Shown: piece after piece, positions 14,728 to 22,969 of the stretch | How positions within the stretch are numbered: position 1 is the first letter of the stretch | How the letters are laid out: each line of letters begins with the position of its first letter | Source: BOG-1112 sp964635325 | GTDB taxonomy: Bacteria; Bdellovibrionota_B; Oligoflexia; Oligoflexales; Bog-1112 | Direction: 5' to 3' | Assembly: GCA_964635325.1 (NCBI GenBank) | Contig: CAZWOL010000045.1 | Location: 1 to 23,694, forward strand | Length of the DNA: 23,694 bases | Program-made: the position numbers and the translations under genes | The notes under the pieces: model-generated | Database searches by the model: none | Told to the model about the DNA's origin: nothing | The model's input: only the letters and a program-made list of their open reading frames with translations

Positions 14728-15807
14728 ATGGTACATTGTGCTGAGTACATCTGGATAGATGGGGCCGAGCCTACACCCGGACTGAGATCCAAGACGCGAA
14801 TTGTAGATGTCCCCTCCTCCCCAAGCCCCGAAGATTTTACTACTTGGAATTACGATGGCTCTTCTACCTACCAAGCACCTGGTAAAGATTCAGACTTAGG
14901 CCTGCAACCGATCTTTGTTACATCAGACCCTATTCGTGGAGCAGGCAACTATCTTGTTCTCTGTGAGGTTCTCGATGCAGACGGTACACCTCATGATACG
15001 AACAACCGTAGTCGTCTGCGTCAGGCTCTTGCTGCAGGAGGTGCCGAACACGAGCCTTGGATTGGTTTTGAACAGGAGTATACGCTCTACAAGGGTCGTG
15101 ATCCTTTGGGGTGGCCTCAGGGTGGTTACCCAGGACCTCAGGGCCCCTACTACTGTGGTGTAGGATCACGTCAGGTTTTTGGTAGAGACTTTGTTGAGGC
15201 TCATACCCAAGCATGCTTGGCAGCAGGTTTGCAGATTTACGGTACCAATGCCGAAGTTTTGCCAGCTCAGTGGGAGTATCAAATAGGTCCTCGTGGTTTT
15301 CCCAACGACAACAATGATCCCTTACGAATCTGTGACCAACATTGGATTGCTCGTTGGTTATTGTGGCGTGTTGGTGAGCTTTATGGTGTCGAACCTTCAC
15401 TTGCAAACAAACCTGTTCCTGGGGATTGGAATGGGTCGGGTCAGCACGCAAATTTTTCGACCAAAGATATGCGTGATCCCAAAAAAGGCTTGAAGGTTAT
15501 CGAAGATGCAATCGCAAGACTTGCGCTCAACCATGATGCCCATATCGCAAACTACGGAGCAGGTCTGGAAGAACGTCTAACAGGTTTGCATGAGACGAGC
15601 AGCATCCATGACTTTCGACATGGTATTGCAAACCGAGGTGCATCTATTCGCATCCCTCGTCAGGTTCATGAGAAACGGTGCGGTTATATAGAGGACCGTC
15701 GACCTGGTGCAAACGCAGATCCGTATCTAGTTACTGCGATGCTGATCCAGACGATCTGTAAAATTCAGCCCGTCACTCCGAACGCAGCTGATGGGTCGCC
15801 TGCTTAG
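14728..15807 (+). CDS. glnII: Glutamine synthetase, type II (eukaryotic-type)
   Basis: Makes glutamine from glutamate, ammonia and ATP. The protein is GSII, not the 470-aa GSI: 359 aa with WNYDGSSTYQAPGKDSD at 40-56, the metal-binding GFEQEYT at 113-119, NAEVLPAQWEYQIGP at 174-188, GDWNGSGQHANFSTKD at 232-247 and NRGASIRIPR at 302-311. It lacks the adenylylation site of GSI, so activity control would be by expression or another means. A strong ribosome site (AAGGAAAGG) lies about six bases before the ATG. It stands alone and its last 35 bp overlap the convergent MFS gene. GSII is scattered among bacteria, so gene transfer is possible but not shown here. Confidence 0.96.
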   Translation: MVHCAEYIWIDGAEPTPGLRSKTRIVDVPSSPSPEDFTTWNYDGSSTYQAPGKDSDLGLQPIFVTSDPIRGAGNYLVLCEVLDADGTPHDTNNRSRLRQALAAGGAEHEPWIGFEQEYTLYKGRDPLGWPQGGYPGPQGPYYCGVGSRQVFGRDFVEAHTQACLAAGLQIYGTNAEVLPAQWEYQIGPRGFPNDNNDPLRICDQHWIARWLLWRVGELYGVEPSLANKPVPGDWNGSGQHANFSTKDMRDPKKGLKVIEDAIARLALNHDAHIANYGAGLEERLTGLHETSSIHDFRHGIANRGASIRIPRQVHEKRCGYIEDRRPGANADPYLVTAMLIQTICKIQPVTPNAADGSPA

Positions 15808-16969
15808 CTGCTTCGTAAATCGATGCGCCCTCAGACAGCTCTGATTTTCGTAACTTCTTAAAGAGCAGAAGTCCACACACTAGCATCACAGCAGTTTCAA
15901 GTAAGGCGACTTGAAAAGAAAAGATGCTTGCGACTATCCCCGAAGCAAGATTGCTCGTGACCATCCCAAACGAATAAGCAATGTTGTAAACTCCATAAAC
16001 AAGAGCATAGGCACCATTGTTATGACGTTCTGCTGTTGCTGCAAGTGCTGAGAGTGCAGGATCCATTGCAAATCCGTAACCTATGCGTATCAAAAAAATT
16101 AGAAATCCAACGGTCCATGCATTTGTTGGGATTGCCATCCATGGGATCACGAGCACCATCGTTACAATGCCGGTTGTCATCATAAGAAAAGATCCGTAAC
16201 GATCCGTCATAAATCCTACAAGTGGACAGAAAAAAGCATAGACAATCGATGTTACTGTGAACACGCTACCGACCTTAGATGACGAAAAATGCACAGCACT
16301 TTCAAGATGCGTAGGAAGTAAGGCTTCTAGTATGCTCCAGCACCATGCTGTCAGAATGATAACGAGACTCGACATCAGAATGGAGGGGTCTGTCAGTAAC
16401 TTAGTCAATTCTGTTCGTGAAATGGCACCCTGTGTAGACTCTGATACGAGAAAATTCCGTAGAGTAAAATCAAGTAGACTCACACATGCTGTTAGACAGA
16501 GAGCAAGTGTAGTGCCTTGCCAATCATAAAGCGCACCTCCCGCAATGGGGCCGACAATGAGGCCGATCGAGCTAGCAAGCATCGCATAGCCCATCATCTG
16601 TGCTCTATTGACAGTAAAACTTTCTGCAACTAGCGCTAGAACGACGGTCCATGTGCCTGCAGCAGCGACACCTTGCATAAGTCGAGCAAAGACTAAATGA
16701 TAAAAGTGTGATGAAAATGCGAAGACACAAACCGAAAGTAGTTGGAAACAGGCTCCAATCAGTATGGGTCGACGTCGACTCTTGCGATCGGAGAAAAATG
16801 AGAAGAACGGGATTGCTAGGATGACCCCAATTGCATAACTTGCAGAGATGAGGCCAGACATCCACTCTTCTAACGGGAGAGTGGAAAGGTGAGGGATGAG
16901 TGGGATGATCAATCCATAGAGAAAACCATCCACAAAAAGTGCCACTGCGACCACAAGGATTGGCGCCAC
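15773..16969 (-). CDS. MFS transporter (drug/metabolite exporter type)
   Basis: A 398-aa inner-membrane protein with about 12 hydrophobic helices split by a central loop near 175-190. Motif A is SDRKSRRR (60-67) after helix 2, a variant of the usual G...D...RR pattern. A proline/glycine-rich helix 5 (GLIVGPIAGGALYDW) is typical of DHA1-type proton antiporters. The substrate cannot be read from sequence. The start is GTG at 16969 with GGGGAG eight bases upstream. TTGACT with TGTAAA (about 18-bp spacer) near 17070 on the minus strand could be its promoter. Its 3' end overlaps the glutamine synthetase gene by 35 bp. Confidence 0.93.
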   Translation of the reverse strand: MAPILVVAVALFVDGFLYGLIIPLIPHLSTLPLEEWMSGLISASYAIGVILAIPFFSFFSDRKSRRRPILIGACFQLLSVCVFAFSSHFYHLVFARLMQGVAAAGTWTVVLALVAESFTVNRAQMMGYAMLASSIGLIVGPIAGGALYDWQGTTLALCLTACVSLLDFTLRNFLVSESTQGAISRTELTKLLTDPSILMSSLVIILTAWCWSILEALLPTHLESAVHFSSSKVGSVFTVTSIVYAFFCPLVGFMTDRYGSFLMMTTGIVTMVLVIPWMAIPTNAWTVGFLIFLIRIGYGFAMDPALSALAATAERHNNGAYALVYGVYNIAYSFGMVTSNLASGIVASIFSFQVALLETAVMLVCGLLLFKKLRKSELSEGASIYEAAKQATHQLRSE

Positions 16970-17108
16970 TACACGAGCTCCCCAGTATTAATGAGACCGT
17001 AGACACTCTTTTAGCCGTAGTCTTTCTTGAGGGGCCTGTAAAGTGAAAGGTGATTGTTTCCAATATTTACATGTGGAGAAACAGAGAACAGTCAATTTTT
17101 TACTGCAT

Positions 17109-17993
17109 TTACTTTAGAAACATACGTTGGGGGCTTCCGCTGAGAGCTAGCTGTGCGAGATCTTCTGCTTTGAGGTGACCGACGAGCATTCCTAAAGTGT
17201 GAGCATCTTGCTGCCAGACGATCAGGTTATGTCGGTCGGATGCATAGGTTTGGTAGACAAGATTGTTCAGACGACCTGGAGTGGAGGGGGACAATTCTTT
17301 CAGTCGCCCACTGAAGACAAACTGAAAGAGGGAGTCCTTGTTGTTGCTGGTGCTTGCAAAGCGTGTTACGGCAATTTTTGCAACATCATAGTCGATGATG
17401 GAGGAACCCAGGGGTTGCCATGATGGATTTCGCAACACGAAAGGAGTGAATTTTAACCCGGTATGCTTTGCAAAAAAAGATTCTATTTCTTCAATACTTG
17501 TACTGGGTAAGTCCAGACGTGTAAGCTCAGGATCGTCTTCCATTTCTATGGCTTCGTATGGCAGAGCTTGGACAGGGTCAAAACCCATCTCGTTTTTGGC
17601 GTAGTACGTATATAAAAATGCTGTGCAAAGAGTCAGAAGAATTGCAGCAGCAGACCAGCGTTGCAATTGAGCTTTGGGTGCTTCTTGGAGTTTTAGAGCT
17701 TTGATTTCTGCTCCTTCGATAGCACCTTCCAACTCGTCGCTGCGTGCTTTGGTTCGTAAAGTGTGAAAGTTGTCATCGTTTAGGGCAAGGCTGCGTAGTT
17801 GCAACTGCAGGATGTCCCGTTGTGTTTTGAATATCTGGGCTGCAGTCTGATATTCAGGTTCGCTTATGAGTGTTTGGAATTTCTGTAAAACATCTTTGGG
17901 AGCTTGCTCATCCAAGCATTCAGGAAGGTAAGCAAAGAAGAAGTCTTTGTCCGAAACTTTCTTGGTGTTTGCTGTTTCGTTTCGTTCACCCAC
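17109..17993 (-). CDS. Single-pass membrane anti-sigma-like protein, 294 aa
   Basis: The layout is a cytoplasmic N-terminus (1-110, helical, beginning with an acidic FFFAYLPECLDEQ stretch like anti-sigma domains), one transmembrane helix (RWSAAAILLTLCTAFLYTYY, 112-131) and a periplasmic domain to 294. The last part (QTYASDRHNLIVWQQDAHTL, then GMLVGHL) resembles the C-terminal sensor fold of transmembrane anti-sigma factors. The zinc H...CxxC motif common in this group is absent. The start is GTG with AGGA about eight bases upstream. It lies downstream of the sigma-like gene on the same strand, 209 bp away, with a paired repeat in between. Holding that sigma at the membrane is the inferred role. 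Confidence 0.7.
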   Translation of the reverse strand: MGERNETANTKKVSDKDFFFAYLPECLDEQAPKDVLQKFQTLISEPEYQTAAQIFKTQRDILQLQLRSLALNDDNFHTLRTKARSDELEGAIEGAEIKALKLQEAPKAQLQRWSAAAILLTLCTAFLYTYYAKNEMGFDPVQALPYEAIEMEDDPELTRLDLPSTSIEEIESFFAKHTGLKFTPFVLRNPSWQPLGSSIIDYDVAKIAVTRFASTSNNKDSLFQFVFSGRLKELSPSTPGRLNNLVYQTYASDRHNLIVWQQDAHTLGMLVGHLKAEDLAQLALSGSPQRMFLK

Positions 17994-18030
17994 AAGACAT
18001 CCTTTCCTTAATCGTTTTTACAACTTTTCT

Positions 18031-18167
18031 AAGCAGGCGATCCCTCGGCTCCACTGCGTTCCGCTCGGGATGACGGAGCAACTCACTACTGCGTTCCGTG
18101 CTTCGCACCTCATGCTGTCACCCCGAGTGCAGTGCGAAGCACGGAACCGAGGGGTCGCCTGCTGAGT
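18031..18167. repeat. Inverted pair of interspersed repeats forming a long hairpin
   Basis: The forward copy begins TAAGCAGGCGATCCCTCGGC at 18031 and runs to about 18080. The opposed copy (18116-18167) ends with GTCGCCTGCTGAGTCA. Outer arms GCAGGCGATCCCTCGG (18034-18049) and CCGAGGGGTCGCCTGC (18148-18163) pair with one mismatch in 16. Inner arms TTCCGTGCTTCGCAC (18095-18109) and GTGCGAAGCACGGAA (18133-18147) pair perfectly over 15. It separates the sigma-like gene from the anti-sigma-like gene. Confidence 0.85.
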
Positions 18168-18202
18168 CAATTTGTAATTGCTAAGCGGGGATCAATAAGA
18201 TC

Positions 18203-18625
18203 CTATACAAATTCTATACCGAGTAATTTTTGTCGTGCTTGACTTATATCTTGTCGTAGTTGGAAGCTGTCGCGTTCGAGCGCTTTAGCTGCCAAGTCTG
18301 CGCTTAACCCAAATATATCGCTTGCTGCAAGCGCCGAACGTTCTTCTACTGTGAGTGCTTTCATACTTTGTGCAAAAGACGTACTCTCAGGTGAGGCCCA
18401 ACTGCCATGCTCGTGAAAGGCTTGCCAGCAACATTGGACTAAAGCAAAGCTAAGGTCCACCTCAGCCTGTGCCAAGCGAGTGAGAAGTTTGTCGTAGGTT
18501 TTGGAAACACATTTCCAAGCGCCTTGCTTATTGAGTATGAGCATATATGCCAAGCGTAAAGCGTCATCTCCTCGTGGGCATAGCTCTTCGATATAGAATT
18601 CGAATTGTTTCTCACTTAAGTTCAC
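18203..18625 (-). CDS. Small, divergent ECF-like sigma factor, 140 aa
   Basis: Residues 84-135 read as sigma region 4: the helix-turn-helix run from FAQSMKALTVEERSALAAS through IFGLSADLAAKALERDS to RQDISQARQKLL, as in ECF sigma factors. The N-terminal 75 residues would be region 2 (DDALRLAYMLIL ... CVSKTYDKLLTRL) but lack recognisable promoter-melting motifs. The protein is short: ECF factors are usually 160-200 aa. It may be a diverged sigma or a sigma-like regulator. The start is GTG with GGAGA five bases upstream. It is divergent from the 994-aa peptidase gene, and the anti-sigma-like gene downstream supports the call. Confidence 0.65.
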   Translation of the reverse strand: MNLSEKQFEFYIEELCPRGDDALRLAYMLILNKQGAWKCVSKTYDKLLTRLAQAEVDLSFALVQCCWQAFHEHGSWASPESTSFAQSMKALTVEERSALAASDIFGLSADLAAKALERDSFQLRQDISQARQKLLGIEFV

Positions 18626-18655
18626 GATTTCTCCGCTTTTTTGAAACCTTCTGTC

Positions 18656-18664
18656 ATTATATCA
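18656..18664 (-). promoter_or_regulatory. Extended -10 promoter of the sigma-like gene
   Basis: TGATATAAT on the minus strand is a perfect extended -10 located 31 bp before the GTG at 18625. The -35 at 17 bp (CAACAA) is poor, as often seen with extended -10 promoters. Confidence 0.55.
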
Positions 18665-18695
18665 CGGTAAGCTTTGGGTTGTTGAAAGGGATAAA

Positions 18696-21680
18696 ATGAA
18701 TTTGAGACGAGTGGTTCTACTGTTGGGTTTTTTGGCATGGAAAAGTTCCCAGCTCTGGGGTCTTCCTCTTGGTTTTGGTGTACCTCAAGCGGACGCTATC
18801 TATCATCAAACGGGCGATCATGATTTTATGATCTATCATGATGCACGAGCGCCATTCGAAGCTCGAATGATCTTGCGTACCCTATCTGCAGGACGGCCCA
18901 TACTCGAAAGTTGGTTTGATAAGCAACGTGGTAGCACACTGCCTGTCGTTGTGTCAGCTCGTACGGAGAATGCTTCGTTTGCAAACTTTATTACAGATGT
19001 TCTTGAACTACAAACTCTTGGTCAGGGGCATCGAGATTTGTTTTGGCATGAATATGTGCATGCCACAATGTACGGTCACCTACGAAATTTTTTGGGACCA
19101 GCAGGCACGCTCATCCATCTTCCGTGGATGCCCTCGTGGTTTATAGAAGGTCTTGCCGAAGCTCTTTCGCTTTCTGTGGGATCGGAGCAGCAGGCTAGCA
19201 TTGAACGTTACCAAGCTTTGAATAATGATTGGCCTAGCTACGATCGCTTGCATAGTCTTTATGGATCTCAGAATTTCGCGCAGCGAGGTTATGCTACATC
19301 TGGGGCTTTTGTAAGCTGGATTCTGCGCAAAGGCTATGCTCAGTCCTCCACCTTTTTACCGGATCTCTTGCGACGCTTTTACAAATATACGTGGCCCCAC
19401 TACTACCCACTTTCAGCAACCCCGTTTAGTCGCTTTTTGCCGATGGACGAAGCTTTGAAAGATGTCTTCCACAAAAATGCTAAGGAACTTTACGAAGACT
19501 ATAAAAGTGAAGCGCGACAATATTGGCAGTCGCAACTTCAACAGGGTCGTATCATTCCTGTTCTTAAATCTAAGATTCCTAGGTCTGTGTCCGGATTTTT
19601 AGCTTTCAATACTGTTGCAAACAAAACCTTTCTGCTCGAAAGAGAAGGAGCAAGTCTGAGTGAGTCTTTCCTTAGATTTGATCCTGAGGGTAAGTTATTT
19701 GCAAAAGAGTCTACGGAACGACAGTTTCCTAAGTCCCTCACAGCGTTGTCCTTACGTGGTGACTTACGTCTTGCTATTCAGGCAATGCCGGATTGGAAGA
19801 TCGGTGAACCACGCTACCGTTTGGTGCGTTTGAAAGAACAAAAATCGCGTCTTACTGCAGAATCAATACTGCTTGAACGTGAGGGACAGCTCAGCGATCT
19901 CGGTGAGAGCCTTGACAAAATTTTTTGGCATGAGACTCTCTTTGAGGAAACACGTCTTTGTTATGTTGCAAAACACGACCTTGCTCATCTTCCTCTTTCT
20001 AAAGATGCAGTGCATTGTCCTATTAGTGTGCGTCTTCCCCAAACGCTACGCTTTTTGAGTGTCGAATATGAAGATCTCGATAGTGCATCTTATGTACGCA
20101 AGTTATGGTACAAAATCTCCGAGCAAAGTTTGGTAGGGGACCGACATGAGTTGTGGACCTGGGAAAGTGACAACGGCAATTTCACACAATTGCATGTTGC
20201 TGAAAATGCGGAGCCGATTGCTGTTGCCAGAACAGAGAAGGAGCGTTGGTTGCTGCTCGCAGAAAGATCCCACCGTTCCTTGCTCAAAATTAAAAAAGAT
20301 GGAACCTGCCTTGCCTATGTTCCACTTGCAGACAATGTACAATCCATAGAAAGCTTTGATGCTACACAGCTGCTTGCAGTCTTCTGGGTTGGTGCAAAAT
20401 TTGCTTTTCAAAAATTTCAGCCTTCGCAATTGCGAAGTCAACCGTGCAAAGATCTTAGTGCTCATGATTCACCGCTGCTGCTTGCAATGCGATCGTCAAA
20501 ACCAATAACGCTAGCGCAAGCAGTCAACGAAGCCTCACTCTGGAAAGATACAACTCCATCACAGACTCAAGCCACAGTACCTTTGGGATCTGAGTCAAAA
20601 GCAATGATCAGTGAAAATCAAGAAGCTCAGTGGCATCCCCGACCCATACTTGCGTTGCCCTGGATAGGAGCCGATGATGCTTTGGGTTATCAGTTTGGTG
20701 TGTTTTCGATTCCCCTCATGGATCGCTTACAGAACGAGACAGTCTACGGTTCTGTACTTTATGGTCTTGCCAGTCACTATCCTAATACCGAATTGACTTT
20801 AGTCTCTACACGCTACTGGCCACAGTTGTCGTTATCAGCCTATAGACGACAGCGATGGAATGGAAACTACCAGTCAGGTCCTGGAGCTGAGATTGTTGCT
20901 TCTTATATCGACGAAAAAGGTGTGCGCGCAGCTTCGGAAATAAACGTATTCTTTTCATATGCAAGGATGCGTTGGCAAGTGAGCTTGCTCGGTTCACAAC
21001 GTGATCCCTATATGGGACCATCGCAATACGTGTTGAATGGAAGGCTCTTAGAAGCAGCAAGTTCGCTGAACTTTTCTGGACGCATAGGACAGTGGTCTTG
21101 GGGGTTGGGGGTGAATGGTTCAATCGCTCCGGAAAGCTGGAATCACAATTTTGATTTCAACACATTGGGAAGCAATGTTCAAATCGAACGTCCTCTTCCT
21201 TTTCTAAAATCGACATTTGCGTTGCGTCTTGAAGGTGCACGCACGCGTGGTCGAGGTGCTAAAACACCAAGACTACGTCAGGCCTATTTTCCTCTCAAAA
21301 CCTTTGTAAGTGGTAGTGGGTCAGGATACGGGCAAAACAGCTTTCCTTTGCTGGGCAGTGGTTCGCTATTGCAGGGACGTTATGGAGATTCGCGAGCACG
21401 TGCGGAGCTAGGGTGGAGCGCTCCGGTGATCAAAGATCTTGATAAGGAGTATTGGATTCTTTATTTTTATGAGCTACGTTTCTCCTCTTTCGTCAACTAT
21501 GGTGGCGCCTGGCGACAGGGAGAACTTCCACGTGATCGTATGTTGCTTGCACATGCGTATAGCTTGGATCTACTTTTTGAGAACAAGGGTATTCACTTCA
21601 ATCTCGGTCTTGGAGTTGGCCAGGTACGGCCTAATCGAGGTCAGCTGTTTTTGAATGCAGGTTTGGACCTCATGTTTTAG
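18696..21680 (+). CDS. Outer-membrane metallopeptidase: MA-type protease domain, probable beta-propeller, C-terminal beta-barrel
   Basis: A 994-aa envelope protein. The signal peptide is 1-22 (VVLLLGFLAWKSSQLWG). Residues 40-260 are a gluzincin-type peptidase domain: WHEYVHATMYG with zinc ligands His118 and His122 and catalytic Glu119, and WFIEGLAEALS with third ligand Glu151, as in peptidase MA-like proteins. About 270-630 holds repeated strand blocks (SGFLAF, LTALSLRGDLRLAI, ERWLLLAER) suggesting a degenerate beta-propeller. From about 645 the chain is amphipathic strands (VYGSVLYGLASHYPN, LRFSSFVNYGGAWRQG) ending LFLNAGLDLMF with terminal Phe994, the classic outer-membrane barrel signal. 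The protease domain would thus sit on one face of the outer membrane; which face is unknown. AAAGGG lies about six bases before the ATG. It is divergent from the sigma-like gene, which may regulate it. Confidence 0.87.
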   Translation: MNLRRVVLLLGFLAWKSSQLWGLPLGFGVPQADAIYHQTGDHDFMIYHDARAPFEARMILRTLSAGRPILESWFDKQRGSTLPVVVSARTENASFANFITDVLELQTLGQGHRDLFWHEYVHATMYGHLRNFLGPAGTLIHLPWMPSWFIEGLAEALSLSVGSEQQASIERYQALNNDWPSYDRLHSLYGSQNFAQRGYATSGAFVSWILRKGYAQSSTFLPDLLRRFYKYTWPHYYPLSATPFSRFLPMDEALKDVFHKNAKELYEDYKSEARQYWQSQLQQGRIIPVLKSKIPRSVSGFLAFNTVANKTFLLEREGASLSESFLRFDPEGKLFAKESTERQFPKSLTALSLRGDLRLAIQAMPDWKIGEPRYRLVRLKEQKSRLTAESILLEREGQLSDLGESLDKIFWHETLFEETRLCYVAKHDLAHLPLSKDAVHCPISVRLPQTLRFLSVEYEDLDSASYVRKLWYKISEQSLVGDRHELWTWESDNGNFTQLHVAENAEPIAVARTEKERWLLLAERSHRSLLKIKKDGTCLAYVPLADNVQSIESFDATQLLAVFWVGAKFAFQKFQPSQLRSQPCKDLSAHDSPLLLAMRSSKPITLAQAVNEASLWKDTTPSQTQATVPLGSESKAMISENQEAQWHPRPILALPWIGADDALGYQFGVFSIPLMDRLQNETVYGSVLYGLASHYPNTELTLVSTRYWPQLSLSAYRRQRWNGNYQSGPGAEIVASYIDEKGVRAASEINVFFSYARMRWQVSLLGSQRDPYMGPSQYVLNGRLLEAASSLNFSGRIGQWSWGLGVNGSIAPESWNHNFDFNTLGSNVQIERPLPFLKSTFALRLEGARTRGRGAKTPRLRQAYFPLKTFVSGSGSGYGQNSFPLLGSGSLLQGRYGDSRARAELGWSAPVIKDLDKEYWILYFYELRFSSFVNYGGAWRQGELPRDRMLLAHAYSLDLLFENKGIHFNLGLGVGQVRPNRGQLFLNAGLDLMF

Positions 21681-21699
21681 TGTGCACCGTCTCGTCATC

Positions 21700-21800
21700 G
21701 CTCTGTCATCCCGAGCGGAACGAAGTGGAGCCGATGTATAACATAAGACGCTCTGTCATCCCGAGCGGAACGCAGTGGAGCCGAGGGATCGCCTGCTTAG
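21700..21800 (-). repeat. Tandem pair of interspersed repeats, 50-bp period
   Basis: GCTCTGTCATCCCGAGCGGA starts at 21700 and again at 21750, exactly 50 bp apart. The first copy stops at GGAGCCGATG; the second continues through GAGGGATCGCCTGCTTAG and is the reverse complement of the copy at 18031. It lies between the peptidase gene and aroC. Confidence 0.85.
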
Positions 21801-21811
21801 CCAGGTAGCCT

Positions 21812-21835
21812 TACATTGATGATATACATTGATGA
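21812..21835 (+). repeat. Short direct repeat before aroC
   Basis: TACATTGATGA occurs at 21812-21822 and 21825-21835 (13-bp period), 22-45 bp before the aroC start. It could be a binding site or chance; no promoter is clear nearby. Confidence 0.4.
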
Positions 21836-21856
21836 GGCACATAGGAGAATTTATTT

Positions 21857-22948
21857 ATGCCTAATAGCTTTGGACATATTTTTCGTGTGACAACTTTTGG
21901 AGAATCGCATGGCCCTGCTCTAGGTGCTGTCATTGATGGTTGTCCTGCTGGTGTGCAAATTTCTCTCGATCGTATCCAAGCAGCACTGGATCGTCGCAGG
22001 CCAGGACAGAGCGAGTGGACCACTCAACGTAAGGAGTCCGATACGGTCGAATGTGTTTCGGGTCTACAAGATGGTTTCACACTTGGAACCCCCATCACTT
22101 TGCTGATTCGCAATCACGATGCACGACCCAAAGACTATTCAGATATTGCGTCGGTCTTTAGACCATCACATGCAGATTTTAGTTGGCACAGCAAGTACGG
22201 ACAACTTGCCCAAAGCGGAGGTGGGCGTGCAAGCGCACGGGAAACGGTTGCTCGTGTTGCAGCTGCTGCTATTGCAGAACAAGTTCTTGAGCATCTGTGC
22301 CCTCAGCTCCGAGTTGTTGCCTATGTGTCTTCGATCAAAGATCTGGATGCGCAAGTTCCAGAGGATCAAATGATGACCCGTGATCGTGTCGACAGCAATC
22401 CGTTCCGCTGTCCCGATCCTATATTACTTCCACGCATCGAAGCTTTGCTCCGTGATACCATGGCAAGTGGAGATAGTGTTGGTGGTACTATTCGTGCGTT
22501 TGTGTATGCGTGTCCTGCTGGTTTGGGAGAGCCTGTCTTTGACAAGTTGCATGCTGATTTGGCTAAAGCTATGCTGAGTTTGCCAGCTGTTCGAGGTTTT
22601 GAAGTCGGAGCTGGTTTTGCATCGTGTCGCTTGTTGGGTTCTGAAAACAATGATGCATTTGTCTCTGATGCTGGAAACATTAGAACGAGTACCAATCGCA
22701 GTGGGGGTATCCAGGGTGGCATTTCAAATGGAGAGACCATTCATTTCCGTGTTGCATTCAAAGCACCTTCAACGATCTTTAAAACACAGCAGACGGTCAG
22801 TCGTGAGGGGGTGAATGTCAACTTCAGACCCAAGCAGGGACGTCATGATCCGTGTGTGTTGGCACGTGCGGTGCCCATCGTGGAAGCGATGACACTGCTT
22901 GTATTGGTCGACCATCTTTTGCGTCAGCAGGTGGTGCGTTTCGCTTGA
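21857..22948 (+). CDS. aroC: Chorismate synthase
   Basis: Last enzyme of the shikimate pathway: converts 5-enolpyruvylshikimate-3-phosphate to chorismate using reduced FMN. Signatures are present in order: SFGHIFRVTTFGESHGPALG at 4-23, RRRPGQSEWTTQRKESDTV near 46-64, SGGGRASARETVARVAAAA near 119-137, and GRHDPCVLARAVPIVEAM near 328-345. Length 363 aa is normal. AGGAG lies nine bases before the ATG. A lipoprotein gene follows after 21 bp and is probably cotranscribed. Confidence 0.98.
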   Translation: MPNSFGHIFRVTTFGESHGPALGAVIDGCPAGVQISLDRIQAALDRRRPGQSEWTTQRKESDTVECVSGLQDGFTLGTPITLLIRNHDARPKDYSDIASVFRPSHADFSWHSKYGQLAQSGGGRASARETVARVAAAAIAEQVLEHLCPQLRVVAYVSSIKDLDAQVPEDQMMTRDRVDSNPFRCPDPILLPRIEALLRDTMASGDSVGGTIRAFVYACPAGLGEPVFDKLHADLAKAMLSLPAVRGFEVGAGFASCRLLGSENNDAFVSDAGNIRTSTNRSGGIQGGISNGETIHFRVAFKAPSTIFKTQQTVSREGVNVNFRPKQGRHDPCVLARAVPIVEAMTLLVLVDHLLRQQVVRFA

Positions 22949-22969
22949 TATCGATCTAAGGAATACAAT

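Noticed and set aside
18031..18167. Repeat pair considered as an insertion-sequence remnant
   Set aside because: No transposase fragment or target duplication was seen; single and tandem copies elsewhere fit an interspersed repeat better.
22366..22740. 124-aa minus-strand frame inside aroC
   Set aside because: It is a shadow frame of a strongly conserved enzyme gene on the opposite strand.
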